Origin: Theobroma cacao
Lineage: Eukaryota > Streptophyta > Magnoliopsida > Malvales > Malvaceae
Direction: 5' to 3'
Assembly: GCF_000208745.1 (NCBI RefSeq)
Contig: NC_030850.1
Span: forward strand, 20,197,528-20,261,527
DNA length: 64,000 nt
The notes under the pieces are model-generated. The model ran no database searches. It had not been told where the DNA came from and saw only the letters and a list, made by a program, of their open reading frames with translations. Position 1 is the first letter of the stretch. Each line of letters starts with the position of its first letter. Positions 24,296 to 36,484 of the stretch are shown piece by piece. A program made the position numbers and the translations under genes.

Positions 24296-24649
24296 TTTCT
24301 AACGAAATATTCCATTGGAAAATTTGAATTGGTAATAGCCTTTTTCCATGGAAAATTCTGTTAAAAAATTTAGCAAGCTTCAAATTTTTTTGGTGCCATA
24401 AACTTTTCTACAGATTTCCAACAAATTATTTTCCTTTGGAAAATTTCGAGGGAAATCCATTGAAAATTTCGTTGGAAAGTTTGGCGGGATTAATTTTTTT
24501 GTGTCAAAAAAATTTCCAATGGAAATATTTCATTAGAAAAATTCCATTGAAAATCCGTAGGGAAAAGTCAAATTAAATTTCAAGCGAAATTTCGTTGAAC
24601 ATTTCCAATGAAATTTTTTTTGTAAAAAAAAACCAGTTTTCTTGCAGTG
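24296..24649 (-). mobile_element. Right end of a CACTA-type DNA transposon
   Basis: The minus strand reads CACTGCAAGAAAACTGG at the terminus (24649 inward), the terminal signature of CACTA (En/Spm) elements. The 350 bases next to it hold many direct and inverted copies of TTTCCAATGGAAAT-like motifs, matching the subterminal transposase-binding repeats of that superfamily. No transposase is visible and no matching left terminus was found in the window. The AT-rich sequence upstream may be its interior. Confidence 0.75.
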
Positions 24650-24869
24650 ATGGAAGCTTGATAGCCGATCTTAGATCAAAAACTTGTTTTGGAAGCTTAT
24701 AAAAAGAATTCCAAAAAGGACTATGATAAATGTTCAAATCTTGAGAAAGTTTACTCAATCAAGTATGACAAATAATCACTTTTGAAAATGTTTAAAATGT
24801 TTTTCAAATACAAATCAAATAAGTATAATACAAAAAAAAATTATTTTCAAGAATAACTAAGAAGTGATG
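24650..24869. other. Short unassigned sequence
   Basis: No feature recognised between the CACTA terminus and the copia LTR remnant. Confidence 0.4.
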
Positions 24870-25149
24870 ATGAAAAATGTTTTTAACAAAAACGTAAATC
24901 AATTATTTGATGAGTATGAAATCGAGGCTTAAGCAATTTGTAAAATGAGTTTTACAAAGTCAAGTGCAACAATTTAGAACAACGATAAAAATGAAAATGA
25001 AGACACGAGAATTTATAGTGGTTCGGCTTTCTGAAATGCCTACATCCATTCCTTTGGCACAGTAAGGAATTTTCAATCCACTAAAAGGATTCTTACTTTT
25101 TAAAGGGAAGCAACAACCTTTACAATGACTTTTTTTTGGATCAAGTGAT

Positions 25150-25275
25150 AACCCATGGTTTTAATGGGTTCACCATAAATCCATGGTTTTTTTGAGCTCA
25201 CCACAATCCCATGGTTTTAGCATAATCACCACAAACCCATGGTTTTAACAGAATCACCACAAACCCATATACTAA
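25150..25275 (-). repeat. LTR minisatellite, about 38-bp unit
   Basis: Four units share CCATGGTTTTA followed by ATCACCACAAACC or a close variant. It occupies the same place in the LTR as the arrays at 48797-48980 and 49330-49530 but with its own consensus. Confidence 0.75.
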
Positions 25276-25626
25276 CTTTTCAAGGCTAAGTTAGAACCTT
25301 TAATTGAACAGCAAAAGTGCCTCTAAAAGGTAGATTTTGCTAAGTGTGTACAATGGAGGAAGAATACCTAACATTGTGTATAAAGATAGGATATAAAGAT
25401 TGGAATGAAAGCACAAAGAAGGTTTAAGCTCAAGTAGGCTTGGTTTTCTTTCTTTGCTTTTTAAGACCATGATCTTCAAGAGTTTGGCCATTTTCTTTTT
25501 TCTTCCTAAACTTGAAATGCTTCCGAATGGTTCTTTTTATAGTTGAAAGAGTCTTGGAGCCATTGGAGGTGATTAGAGCAAGAAACTAGTCGTTTTCCTT
25601 TTGAATTTTGTGTTTAACAGTCACTT

Positions 25627-25800
25627 CTAGTCGACTATTAAAGTTCTCTAGTCGATCCTCTTCCAAGAAGCTTGTACTTTTGAAATTTGGTTTGGTGTAG
25701 TTGACTACCACTCATTTAGTGTCCACTATGGCTTCATAAAACCTTGGATTTCATGTGTTTACTTCTTTAGGGTCAACTATTAGAGTTACAGAGTCGACTA
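25627..25800. repeat. Palindromes based on TAGTCGACTA
   Basis: Copies include CTAGTCGACTATT, CTAGTCGATCC, GTAGTTGACTACC and GAGTCGACTATGG, in two loose pairs within 175 bases, 70-245 bases from the conserved block at 25871. Confidence 0.75.
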
Positions 25801-25870
25801 TGGCTGTTTTCTACAACCAGTCTAGCCTCTTCCTCAATGATTTAACCTTGATTTGATCTAAATTGGGTGA

Positions 25871-25936
25871 AGTGGTAAACAAGAAAGTTGTAGCCCTATC
25901 CCTTAGCTTTCCAATGGTTTAGGAGTCACATCAATT
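25871..25936 (-). repeat. Conserved 66-bp block, second copy
   Basis: On the minus strand this holds CATTGGAAAGCTAAGGGA and GGGCTACAACTTT and matches 16801-16866 at 54 of 66 positions. It lies in sense orientation relative to this LTR. Confidence 0.85.
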
Positions 25937-26527
25937 GGACTTTTGAGAGTTATGCTTGAAATTCTGCAACATGAACAAGATATATACTTAGCCATATTTG
26001 TATGATTTATAGCCATAGGATTGACTTGCCTTGCTCTAAGATCGATTGGAGCCTTGTTCCTTTAAGATTCCTTGACATTTTGGCACTTAACTTTAGCTAA
26101 TTCCTTACTTTTTCCTTGTGATCAAATGTTGAGTTAAGAGTGAGCTTCATCACTGAAGAGTAACCTTGGTGTTATAAAGATCAAGTATTGAATGATGATT
26201 GAGTTTCTTGACTTGCAGCAAGCTTGGTGAAGTGTAGATTGATGAGCTTTGAATGCCTTGAGATAAACTCCACCACTTGTGATCCTATCTTACAACTTCA
26301 AAATCTCAAAAATGAATGTTACAGGGATCATAAACTCATACAACTAAAACTTATACAAGCTTACAGATATAGTTCAATAACTTTAAGAATCAAGCTTGTA
26401 ATTATGTAAGAACAAATGTATGAAACTTGAAACATTTCAAGAGCATATCAAGGATCACTCAAATAATGCAAATGCAAATTTGAATCATTTTGTCATAATC
26501 AAAACCATAATCATTTTAAAGCTAAAA

Positions 26528-27052
26528 GATTCCTTGGATTTTCTAGATTTTTCTCCATGTTCTTTGTGTTTTGAGTTGTGTTGGCTCTTTCTTTTTGTCA
26601 TTCTGGTAGGTTTTGAGGTTGTTTAGTTTTTGTCTGTTTCTTGAATGTTTGTTTCATTTGGCTCAGATTGGTATCATTCAAGATTGATCGACGTAGCATT
26701 TTTTTATGTTTATATTTTACCTATTGTTTGCGTTTTCGGTTCTTTGAGTTTTAGTGGAGTTTTCTATACATCAATGTTTTGAGTTCGTTGCCTTCTTTGG
26801 TTTTTTATGTGGTTTGGGTTTTAAGGCTTTTTCGTGTCGTAGTGGTTTGGATTCCTTGGTTTTTTCTATGTTTTTCTCTATGTTCTTTGTGTTTTGAGTG
26901 GTGTTTCGACTGAAGTTTAATGTATTTTGTAATGATAAGAGGATTGAATATTTAGGTATTCTTACTTTTGTATCTGAATGTTTTGGTTTTTTTTCTTATA
27001 TGTTTTAACTTTTTTGGGTTTGTATAAATGACAAAGATGTATAATTATAAAT
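26528..27052. other. T- and G-rich unassigned sequence
   Basis: Rich in TTTG and GTTTT strings on the plus strand with no gene or repeat recognised. Similar composition resumes at 47674, so it is probably the target into which the outer element at 27053-47673 inserted. No exact target duplication could be confirmed. Confidence 0.4.
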
Positions 27053-27581
27053 TGTTGGGATGAGCCTTGTAGCCAATTGAGATCGTTTAAGACTTGGTTT
27101 AAATCATGCAACGATATTATTCATAATCAATGAAGAAATCGGGTCAGGAAAGAAGAAGATGAGATTGAATGATTAGAGGGTTTTTCTTCATTAATAAGAT
27201 ATTAATTATAATGAGTTATAATTCTAATTAGATGAAGTCCAAGAGATTAATATGCCTTGTAAGGGAATTGTAATGGGTTGCAGTTATGAGATCCCTATGC
27301 ATCAAAGTATAATCTCAAAATAGTTCTGGTCAATGTATCATTGAGATTGGACATCAATGAGGCTTAGAAACTGGTACATTTTATGTTCCTTACTTTTGAA
27401 GTAAGCAATTGATCTCATTGATTGAAGTATAGAGATACTTAGAACTATAATATAAGTGCTTACCTAGGAGAGTGAGTTCACTGAACATGACTCGCTATAC
27501 GAAGTGCATTAGGTAATATACTCTAGTTTTAATTTTTTTTACTACCTAATTTCGAGCATGCTGTATATAATCAAACCCAAC
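27053..27581 (+). repeat. 5' LTR of the outer element, internally deleted
   Basis: It starts TGTTGGGATGAGCC and ends AACCCAACA two bases before the primer site. The first 470 bases align with 45869-46290. The last 70 align with about 47605-47673. Roughly 1.3 kb in between is missing compared with the 3' LTR, with the join near AGTTTTAATTTT. Confidence 0.88.
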
Positions 27582-27582
27582 A

Positions 27583-27595
27583 ATGGTATCAGAGC
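27583..27595 (+). other. Primer-binding site, initiator tRNA-Met type
   Basis: TGGTATCAGAGCC is exact and lies one base after the 5' LTR. Confidence 0.92.
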
Positions 27596-28080
27596 CATCC
27601 ATAGCTTGATTTTAACACATTAAGATGTTTAACAATTGTTGATAGCCTTGTTTGAAAGGGTTATAAGGTGTACGGGTTTTGTAGGAAACACAAAAGTGAA
27701 TTTTAAACTTTATAATGTGTTCCAGCTATTTTGATTTTTGGGCTGATTTTATTATGAAATTTTAAATCTTACTCCTCGCCATACTAATCTCTTTTTTATG
27801 TCAAATTTCTAAAGATTAGTTAGTGCATAGGATGCACAAATTAATTCTGTAATTAAAATGGTAATCCGATGACATTGTGTTGCGTTATTTATGGGAAAGT
27901 CCGATTCTGCCCATCTTTTGCAAAGGTTTGGTTTTCAGCTTTTAAATAAGGTTTAAGTGTCTTATAAAATGTTGAAAAATTAAGGGATCAATGCACATTG
28001 GAAATGTTTCAAGATGGGTGATTATGTGTGGTTGATCATGGAGGTAAAGCTACCAAAATGTGGTTGAAATAACTGTTATG

Positions 28081-28800
28081 TGCAGTAGTGATAATCACGG
28101 TTTTGTTTGGCTTGGTAAATAAGAAAGGCCTAAAATTGTGCAATTAGTTGCACCAATTGGTTGAGAATTTTTTTATGAAAAAGTTTCATAAATTATCCAA
28201 ATTGTTGCCAAGTATTTTAAGGATTTAAATCCCTAGAATTAAGCTTTTATAAAACTGAGTTGTTGGAGTCAAAACCATTGCTACCTCTGTAGCAGCAAGC
28301 CACGGTTTTTGAAATTTTTGATAGCCAAAAATGTTTGCTAAAATCCTAAAAAATTACTATGGAATTGGTTCATAAGTTGTCTATCCATAAAAGTTTAATT
28401 AGGAATTAAATTCCTAATTTTATACCACCAAATAGCTTCAAAAGAAAGACAAAACTAAAACTGCCTCTATAGATAAAGGTCACGATTTTGATTTTTTTTT
28501 TATAGCCAAAAACGCTTCTTAAAATCCTAAAAAAATATTCTAGAATAATTCCATGAGTTTCTACCAAGATAAATTTTATTAGGAATTAAATTCTTAAGTT
28601 TAAGTCACAAAGAATTTCGAAAGGACTTAAAAACTGATTCTGCCACTTGCAAATAATGGTCATTGTTTTTGAATTTTTGAATGACCAAATCACCTCCTAA
28701 AATCTTGAACATTTATTCTAGAATAGATCCATGAGTTATCTATTAGGATAAATTTTATTGGAATTAAATTTCTAAAGATACACCACCATAATTTCATATA
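28081..28800 (+). repeat. Leader tandem repeat, four units of about 180 bp
   Basis: Units are marked by a small palindrome at their ends: GGATTTAAATCC near 28220, AGGAATTAAATTCCT near 28397, AGGAATTAAATTCTT near 28576 and TGGAATTAAATTTCT near 28757, spaced 178-182 bases. Each also has a GGTCACGATTTT- or CCACGGTTTTTG-like block and TAAAATCCTAAAAAA. Related units occur in the leader at 512-1514. The repeat is non-coding and may be part of an RNA packaging or translation-control leader, which is speculation. Confidence 0.75.
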
Positions 28801-29754
28801 ATTAGGACATGTCTGTTGTAATATGTAATTTGTAATGAAATTTTAATTCTGATCCTAATGAAATTAGGTGTTAAAGAATTACTAATTTTAATTAGGAAAA
28901 TTCTTTAATGTTAGAATTAAAAAAAATGCTAATCTCAAATACCTCATATGATCAATAATTTGAATAAGACATGTTTTAAATTTTTATATATTCGTGTTGA
29001 TGAATGTATGTAGATATTTATTGTCTAAGGCCTAATGTGATTATGCTATAATTGAAGCCTATATTTATCTGAAGTAGTTTTCATGTGATAGATTTATCTT
29101 ATGCAATTTAATAAATGCTATGCAATACAAAATAGTAAGCATGTGATTGATTTATTTTATGCGATTTAATAAATGCTATGAATGCAAAATGAGACCTTAA
29201 CAAATTCGTAACACTAAATCCCTCATGAAAATATTGAGTCACATGCTATGCATTACAAAGTCGCCTTCCACCATATAGCAACATAAGTTGGCTGTTCTTT
29301 TAATCGAAGGCTTGTTAAGTACACTCAAGGTCACACTTTTACATGAGTATGTTTGAGTTATTGGTCGGTCTTGCTTACTTAGTTTCATAAAATTCGGATG
29401 GTTGGAAACTTGATTATTATGGAACTAGAGGCAATAGCTAGGCGAAACATATATGATATGTTTAGGCAATGTGTTGTCACCTAGCTGATCTAGGAGTCAT
29501 AGAAGAGATGTTATAGATAAACTAAGTTATCTACCCAATTAGGCATATCATGGCTTGTTGAGCACACTCAAGGTCATGGTAAGTTGAACAAGGTCTTAGC
29601 CCACTAGAAAGTTCCCAGAAAAAACTTTACGAATTGACTCTGAGGGTTGCCATTTTGCATATAAAATAGTGGGAGACTTATTTAAAATTTTAAAGCCTTG
29701 TGCATGATTATATTTATTGCTTTTATTTTATATATTTAGACAAAATCTATATAC

Positions 29755-30184
29755 ATGGCTAACAGCTTGTCACTTCAAAGCATCTTGGATTCAAACAAAC
29801 TCACTAGTCCAAACTTGTTGGATTAGTTTTAGAGCCTTAAGATCGTCTTGAAATAGGAGAAGAAATCATATATCCTTAACACACTTATTCCACCAGTCCC
29901 TACTGATGATGCTAGTGTAGAGGATAAGAAGGCATATCAACGTCATGAGGATGATGATGATTAGGCAGCATGGTGATGCTAGCCAGTATGACCCTTGAGC
30001 TCCAAAAGCAACATGAGCAAATGGATGTCTAATCCATAATTCTTCACCTTAGAGAATTGTTCGATAGGGAGGGGCGTAGTAAAAGATATGAGATCTCCAA
30101 AGAATTGTTCTTGTCCAAGATGGCAGAAGGGAGTTCTATTAAACCCCACGTATTGAAAATGGTTGGACTCTTTGATAGGCTTGG
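29755..30184 (+). pseudogene. gag, N-terminal part (outer element)
   Basis: This is the start of a Ty1/copia Gag, the structural protein that packages retrotransposon RNA. It begins MANSLSLQSILDSNKLTSPN, and MANSLSLRSILDANKLTSPN opens the related gag at 34374. Further on, KPHVLKMVGLFDRL near 30140 belongs to the UBN2-type Gag domain. Several in-frame stops and at least one frameshift break it. The protein would continue at 41014 after the inserted element. Gag is preceded by an unusually long 2.2-kb leader. Confidence 0.85.
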
Positions 30185-31872
30185 TGTTGGGATTCGACCT
30201 CATGCTCAAACACAAAATAATCAATAAATTAAAATAAAACGCAACAGAAAATTAAACTAGTATTTAATCAAAGAAACAGTCGAATCCCACGGGATCAATG
30301 TTTGTGTTTTTCATGTAACTTTCAAATTAATTATAAATATTCATAAGTTTAAAAGTTACAAACCTTGCTCTAGATATCTAATCAAGAGCCAATTAAATCA
30401 AAATTTTTGCTTCTTCACCTTTAGGATTTGTCAAATCTTCAGCCACCCAAGTGTTTGGCCTCTAACAGTAATCTACATAGTGACTGAATAAGACCTTCTC
30501 AAAGGTAGAATTTTTACTTGTGCTAGCAAGTTTTGTTTCAAAAACAAAAAGACCAAAAATTCTTGCCGAATCTTATTTTTTTTAGACAAAGAAAACTATT
30601 TTTCCTTTCTTATTTTATGAAATAGTTGAGAAGTGGTTGGAGGATTAGGGTTTTTAGTTTGCTAACATAATATATTTATATAGCCAAACTAATTTGTAAC
30701 TCTAAATACAACAGTTTTATTTTAATTTAATTAAGTATCTAAGAACTCAATTAATTTTCCACTTTATTTTGGTCTCTTTTAATTAAGTCCAACTTAATTA
30801 ATTATCCTTATTTAATCCCAATCATGTCACTTAATGTGTGTGACCCATTAGGCTTCTACCATGTTCGCAATAAATATAAATCATAATCAAATATCAATTT
30901 GATAATTAATTTATATTTATTGATCACGAGCGGCATCTAGCAATACATCATGACCATCCAAATGTTAGAGAATCAATTAAAGAATTTGACAAAGCCTTTC
31001 AGTGATAAGCCTCTCAGTGCAATATGATCCTTTCATCAAATATCCCAGATATGTCATTAAGCATGGCTTGGTGTCTACTTATGTCATTCCTTATTAGTTC
31101 TCATAATTCATGACTAACCTTATGAATTTAGAAAACTAACTTTCCTCAAATTCATCATGCTTTGGCTAAAGACTTTACACAAGTTAATCAAGAATTGAGA
31201 ACAAGTGAGATAGATCCCCTCATATCACTTGGGGTGATGAATCCTCTCTTGACCACTCATTCACCTTCGCATGCTTCATGACATACCCAAAAACACCCTG
31301 TTTAGGCATTTGGTCGCCTCCAAACTCGTAGAGGTGAAATCAAAGTATGTCATTCCCCATACAAGATGGCCTGGTGTCTCAAGTCCAAGGACTAGTTGCA
31401 TGATTGTCGTATGAGAACATTTTCCATAGACTCTTGAGTGAAATAACAAATGGAGTTCTCATAGCGGGTCATGTTCAGTGAACTTGTTCTTTAACAAGTA
31501 CCTACACGTTATCCTCAAGTATCCCATATACTTCAATCTATAAGATCGATTGCCTACTTCCTAAGTAAGGAGGCTTAACATGCACTAGTCTTTGAGCATT
31601 ATCAATGCCCTGTTTGGACAATACAATGACTAGGAGCAATTTTAGGAACATGGCTTTGATGCATAGTGATCTCATAATTGTAACAACTTTATGATTCCTT
31701 TGCAAGGCCTTTATGTTCCATGGGCTTCATCCAATTAGTTTTTAATAACTTCTTATTATTTCATTAACATGAAGGAAAACCTCTATCATATATAGTTATG
31801 TGATTAAGTATGCATTAAATGACAATGTATATTTCTTGATGAATCCAATTGGCTCAAGAGCATATACCAACA
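30185..31872 (-). repeat. 3' LTR of the minus-strand element
   Basis: On the minus strand it starts TGTTGGTATATGCTCTTGAGCC right after the polypurine tract and ends GGTCGAATCCCAACA. It differs from the 5' LTR at 39327-41013 by scattered substitutions, many of them transitions, and a few small indels, so the insertion is not recent. Confidence 0.92.
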
Positions 31873-31884
31873 ATCTCCCACTTG
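31873..31884 (-). other. Polypurine tract
   Basis: On the minus strand AAGTGGGAGAT directly precedes the LTR start TGTTGG, the usual arrangement for second-strand priming in plant copia elements. Confidence 0.9.
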
Positions 31885-33445
31885 CACTTGAGTTAATTGT
31901 TAACGTATCCAATACCAAACTCTTTCGCTTAGCAATAGTGTGTCTACTAGGACAACTCAAATTGTAATATTTGAGAATATGTTAATTTATATGTTTGACA
32001 ATCTCAATTATCATAATTGAAATACTAATTTAGATCACAACGAGACCTTGATTCCATTATTATGGCTCTTGTTGTTACTTTAACAACTCGAAATCATTTA
32101 TTGGTTCATTAAACCAATGATCCAAATATCTCTTCTTTTGTAGCCTAAACAAAAGATTTATGTCCGATTATAGATATAATCTTGCAGTTATCTCTTGTTT
32201 TGGAACTAGTCCAATACAACTGCTTAATCATGACTTTATATCACTTTTAACATTTAGGATTCTCTCTATGTTAAACTCCTTTAACATGTAATCTTAAATT
32301 TTGTTGTTGAATCCTTTTTTAGGCTCTAACACTTTAGTCCCATTTTGTTTTTCTTAGACTGGTAAATGTATCTTATAAACTTTTAATGAGTAACTTATCT
32401 TACTCCCAATAACCTTATGATGTGCACAAAATATGGTTATCTTATTCAATGTATTCAACTATTTTGAATTTATTACATTGAATAAAGATTATTATCCAAT
32501 CATTCATGTTGGATTATTTGGTAAATTCATCTTACATGAGTAGTGCATCAATATGCATCCTACTAATGGTTTGTATTTAATGATTTATCTCATGAATTAT
32601 GCATCTTTATGCATCCCATTAAATCAAATTTTGTGCATAGATCTTAACTGTTGGATTTTATAATTTCATGACCTTTGACCTTTAACGTGTCATTAGCTCC
32701 CACTGTTTCTACCATGTATAGAAATCTTGCCAAGTAAACTTATTTACTTTTCTTTTGGGGCGTTATATCCATAACTTTTATGTATACTTACATTTCATTA
32801 GTCATTCATCATTGCTTATGGGATGAAATCCTCTCAAAGGTTAGTTCATTCGATTAATTAGGTTTGGAATGCTTTGTGATTCATCTTTTATGAATTCAAT
32901 ATGATAATCAATTGTTATTTAGTTCTAAGCAAACTTAATTTAGATCCAAGATTTCATTAAGAGTGCTCCCTGACTAAATATATTCATAATCCTATTATGA
33001 ATTCATTGAGTTATGACTCAATTTTATCTAAGTCAACTCATTAATATCCTTTTTGATTCATAATCAAAAGAAAAATAATATCGCAATAATCTTATCATTA
33101 TGACTTAGTCTTGATTATCATATATGCAAGGTTATACTTTAAGGATAAATAATTTAGAACAATTCCAAAATAAAATGAGATGTAATGTAAATATATATAT
33201 ATATATAAGCTAAGCATCTCATACTAGCAAAATATAAATCTATATTTCCTAAACATAAAATAAATATTTAGCCATAGGCCCAAAACCAAAACATCTCATC
33301 TTGGCAATCATGCCATGAAAACATTCAATGTTCTAAAATTATTTATTGGTCCACAATCTAATCTAGGTCCACAAGCTTGATCACCATCAACTAAGGTTGT
33401 CCCTTTCATGATCTTATTCTTCACTGCTCCTTGTCACTAGTTCCT
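31885..33445 (-). mobile_element. Non-coding 3' internal region, no pol seen
   Basis: About 1.55 kb lies between the end of gag and the polypurine tract. Full pol needs about 3.5-4 kb, and none of its motifs (DSGC protease, DDE integrase, YVDD reverse transcriptase) could be read in either strand. A TA microsatellite lies near 33190. Confidence 0.7.
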
Positions 33446-34374
33446 TCAATATGTCATACATATTAAAACCATTAAAAAAGAGTAAGGTATCATATACCAA
33501 GTAGTGAAAAATAAATCAACATATGATTCATGCCTGATTTGGAAGCTTTTTTTGTTTCTTCCGTTTGATGGATTCAAAATAATCCTTGCAATTGCACCTT
33601 TAATGCTCAAGTTTGCCGCAAAAATGGCATTTGTCATTGTCCTTGTCCTTCTTCACTCATTCAGTAGGCTTTATACCTTTTGAAGGTGATGCCTTTTCAT
33701 CCTTGTCTTTCTTAGAACATTTTCTTTTCTTATTTTTATTTTTCTTAGAAGAGACAAAATGAACTGAAGGCTTTTCTTTTGTAATAGTGTTCTCAACCTG
33801 TGTGAGCATATTCAATAAGCTTGAAAGGGTTACCTCAATCTTGTTCATGTTGAAGTTCAACACAAACTATGAATAGCTCTCTGGCAACGAAGAAAGTATA
33901 AGGTCTATGCTCAAATCATGATCCATAACCCAACCCAACTGCTCAAGTCGAGTGATATATCTTATCATCTTAAGCACATGAGGCCTTACTGGGCTTCCCT
34001 CAGACACCTTACATCAGACTAATTCCCTTGAAACGTCAAATCTCTTCGTGCGACTTTCCTTATTGAACATTTCTTTAAGGTTTAAGATAATATCCAGAGC
34101 ATTCATAGCTTCATGTTGCTTTTGAAGATCTAGAGCCATAGTAGCCAACATCACACATGTGGCTTGATTGAAGATCATCCATATAAACTCTATAGGCTTC
34201 TTTTCCCTCATTTGTAGCATCATCACTAGGTACCTCGGGAACAAGACCATCTAGAAAATAAGCGTTTTTCTCTTGTTTCAAGATAATCTTGATATTATGA
34301 AACTAGTCAATGAAATTTGGGCTTGTCAACTTGTTTGCATCAAGTATGCTTCTAAGTGACAAACTGTTCGCCAT
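33446..34374 (-). pseudogene. gag (minus-strand element), broken
   Basis: Gag binds and packages the element RNA in virus-like particles. It opens MANSLSLRSILDANKLTSPN at 34374. After a frameshift near 34250 come DLQKQHEAMNALDI and ESRTKRFDVSRELV, typical of the UBN2-type Gag domain. A Lys-rich segment follows at 33700-33760, then a zinc knuckle C-X2-C-X4-H-X4-C at 33588-33629 (CHFCGKLEH, then RCNC) with a stop inside. An in-frame TGA sits where Trp is expected just before the Lys-Asp-rich linker at 33659. With at least one frameshift and several stops it cannot make a full protein. It is close to the outer element's gag. Confidence 0.85.
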
Positions 34375-35109
34375 GATAGATTTATATCCTATATAAATCA
34401 ACATAAATGATTATTAGTGTCATAGCCCAAATACCGAGCCATGACCAGTGCATGGGCCCAATGGGCATAGCCCACTAAGCCCAAGCAAGCCTTTTTATGC
34501 AAACTCGATCATCATTCCCAACTATCATTTCTAAAACCACATATTGAAATTCTGAACTAAAAATATTTCAGTAATATTTTATAGTGACCCAAAACTCAGA
34601 ATTTTATTATGTCAAAATAATGTCACCTATTTGCCAACTCATAATGGCATCAATAATCAAATATGCATAATTGACTTACAATATGGATCCTAGCGAATTA
34701 CATTACATATACGTGTTCATAGGTAACAGAGTCTTGACCATCAGCGGAGTGACCGTGGGTGAAGGTACAGCTATTGAGATGCCATAGTACCTACCAAAAA
34801 GGTGAGCATACATGGACAACTCAATCTAGGTCCCAACTGCCTCCGAATATGAAAACATGAAGTTTAAAAATATGAGTATAAAACTCAGTGAGTGAACATA
34901 AGAAGGGAACAAGCAATCAATAAGAAGAACTTGGAAATCACGATGCACTTGTTTCAAAAACAATGCAATTGATTTAATTTCTTACTAGAAACCCCTCATT
35001 TAAAACTTTGATTAATAACCTCATAGTGTTGCAAAAACCCATGATCAACCCATGAAGTTAAATGAGTGAAAAATATGTCAAAATCAAGCAAGGTAGCAAG
35101 CATGACAGC

Positions 35110-35432
35110 AAGTTTCTCGCTGAAGCAAGAAATAGTCTAAGTTTGCATATGTTTCGGTTTTTTCAAGTATATCTCCCACTATAGAGATCCAATTGACATT
35201 ATTTTTGAACCATTAGAAAGCTAAGAGGCTGGGATACAACTTTTATTGTTTACCACTTTTTCGAGTTCTGATCGGAAGGTGGTCAAAATCATTGTCAAAG
35301 TGAAAGCACTGCACCAGAATTTTGGAACCACCCAATAGTTTCTCGCTGCAATGAGAATCCATTTTCACTGCAGCGAGAAACAGGGCTGGTTTGTTCCCCC
35401 ACCACTTGAGAGTTTCTCGCCACAGCGAGATT
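35110..35432. repeat. Palindromes based on TTTCTCGCTGCAGCGAGAAA
   Basis: Copies include GTTTCTCGCTGAAGCAAGAAA, GTTTCTCGCTGCAATGAGAA, TTCACTGCAGCGAGAAAC and GTTTCTCGCCACAGCGAGA. Each is a diverged form of one 20-base palindrome, and the last three lie within 95 bases. Confidence 0.85.
35190..35256 (+). repeat. Conserved block, third copy, antisense in its LTR
   Basis: It contains CCATTAGAAAGCTAAGAG and GGGATACAACTTTTATTG, then TTTACCAC, matching 16801-16866 and the reverse complement of 25871-25936. Here the block lies on the strand opposite to the LTR's own orientation. The palindromes at 35339-35432 follow within 100 bases. Confidence 0.85.
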
Positions 35433-35635
35433 CAGGGCAGATGACAAATCAAGGGATTTTCACATGTCACAAAATCCATTCCTACCATATTGCACATCAA
35501 AGTGAACACATTGACAATAATCAAGTTTCAACAGTCAATGCAATCACATATTAATTCCAAACCTCTATATATAGTAAATATATATGTGTATATAAGCATA
35601 TACACCACCACCGCCTCACCCAGCTCATGTGCACT

Positions 35636-35875
35636 CCCACACCACACATAGCCAGAGTCATCATGTACATCCCCCCACATCGTGCACAACTAATACCATT
35701 GTGTGCATCCCCCCACATCGTGCACAAGCAATATCATCGTGTGTATCCCCCCACATCGTGCACAAGAAATTTTATCATGTGCATCCCCCCACATCGTGCA
35801 CAAGCAATATCATCATCCACACACCCATACCCCGTCATCACTGGCATGTGCATCCCCCTACATCGTGCACACACA
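35636..35875 (-). repeat. LTR minisatellite, about six units of 38-45 bp
   Basis: The units share CATCCCCCCACATCGTGCACA followed by AGCAATATCATC or a variant. Apparent open frames across it (repeats of HPPTSCT) are a by-product of the repeat. Confidence 0.9.
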
Positions 35876-35911
35876 CGGTTATGATTATCACACAATATCA
35901 ACTATCAATGT

Positions 35912-35914
<3 letters not shown>

Positions 35915-35945
<31 letters not shown>
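35915..35945. repeat. TA microsatellite
   Basis: About 14 TA dinucleotides in a row within the solo LTR. Confidence 0.95.
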
Positions 35946-35947
<2 letters not shown>

Positions 35948-36484
35948 AACATAATGTAGTAGTACATGAATCCATAACAGCCACATATCACAACATAGGG
36001 ACAATTTATCAAGGGCTTGTTCCCATGCATAATTTAATGAAAAGTTAAGTAAAATCATTTAAATGCTTCATCCCAACACATATGTATTTCCCAAAAACAC
36101 TTTGATACAAGGTCACTCATCGATATTTGTTGAATCTTTAATTGACTCTAACTTCGAATATTGCTTCAAACGGACATGTGAGGCCTCGTTGGAACCTATC
36201 ACACACAACATAACCATTAAAAATATAATAGCCCACGATTCTAATTATTAGCCATCTCTAACCACCTAAAATCAACCCTAACTCATCTCTCACCTTGGTG
36301 GACTTATAGTTGAACTCCTTTTCAAGAGTTTTCAAGCTACTATGGCAAGTCTCTCTTTCTCTCTCTAAAGCTTCCAACTAGTGAGAGAAAGTGCTGAACA
36401 AAGACTTTTGAGGGTTTTAAGGTGAGAGAGTGAAATAGCACAAAAAGTTCTATGAAAAAGTGCTCAAAAGCATGAAAATTGAAG

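Larger units (their letters stand above)
24870..26527 (-). mobile_element. Old copia LTR, minus strand
   Basis: The last 150 bases match the start region of the LTR at 50740-50889 (TAAGAACAA, TTTTGTCATAATCAAAACC, TTTTAAAGCTAA). The first part matches its end region (TTTATAGTGGTTCGG, CCTACATCCA, CTAAAAGGATTC). In between are a minisatellite, TAGTCGACTA palindromes and the conserved block. The terminal TGTTAGC has changed to TTTTAGC, and the left boundary is estimated from alignment, not seen. No polypurine tract or primer site adjoins it. Confidence 0.65.

Noticed and set aside
35627..36048. Overlapping proline- and histidine-rich open frames (repeats of HPPTSCT), also at 42690-43197
   Set aside because: They are translations of an LTR minisatellite in several frames at once, with no coding evidence.
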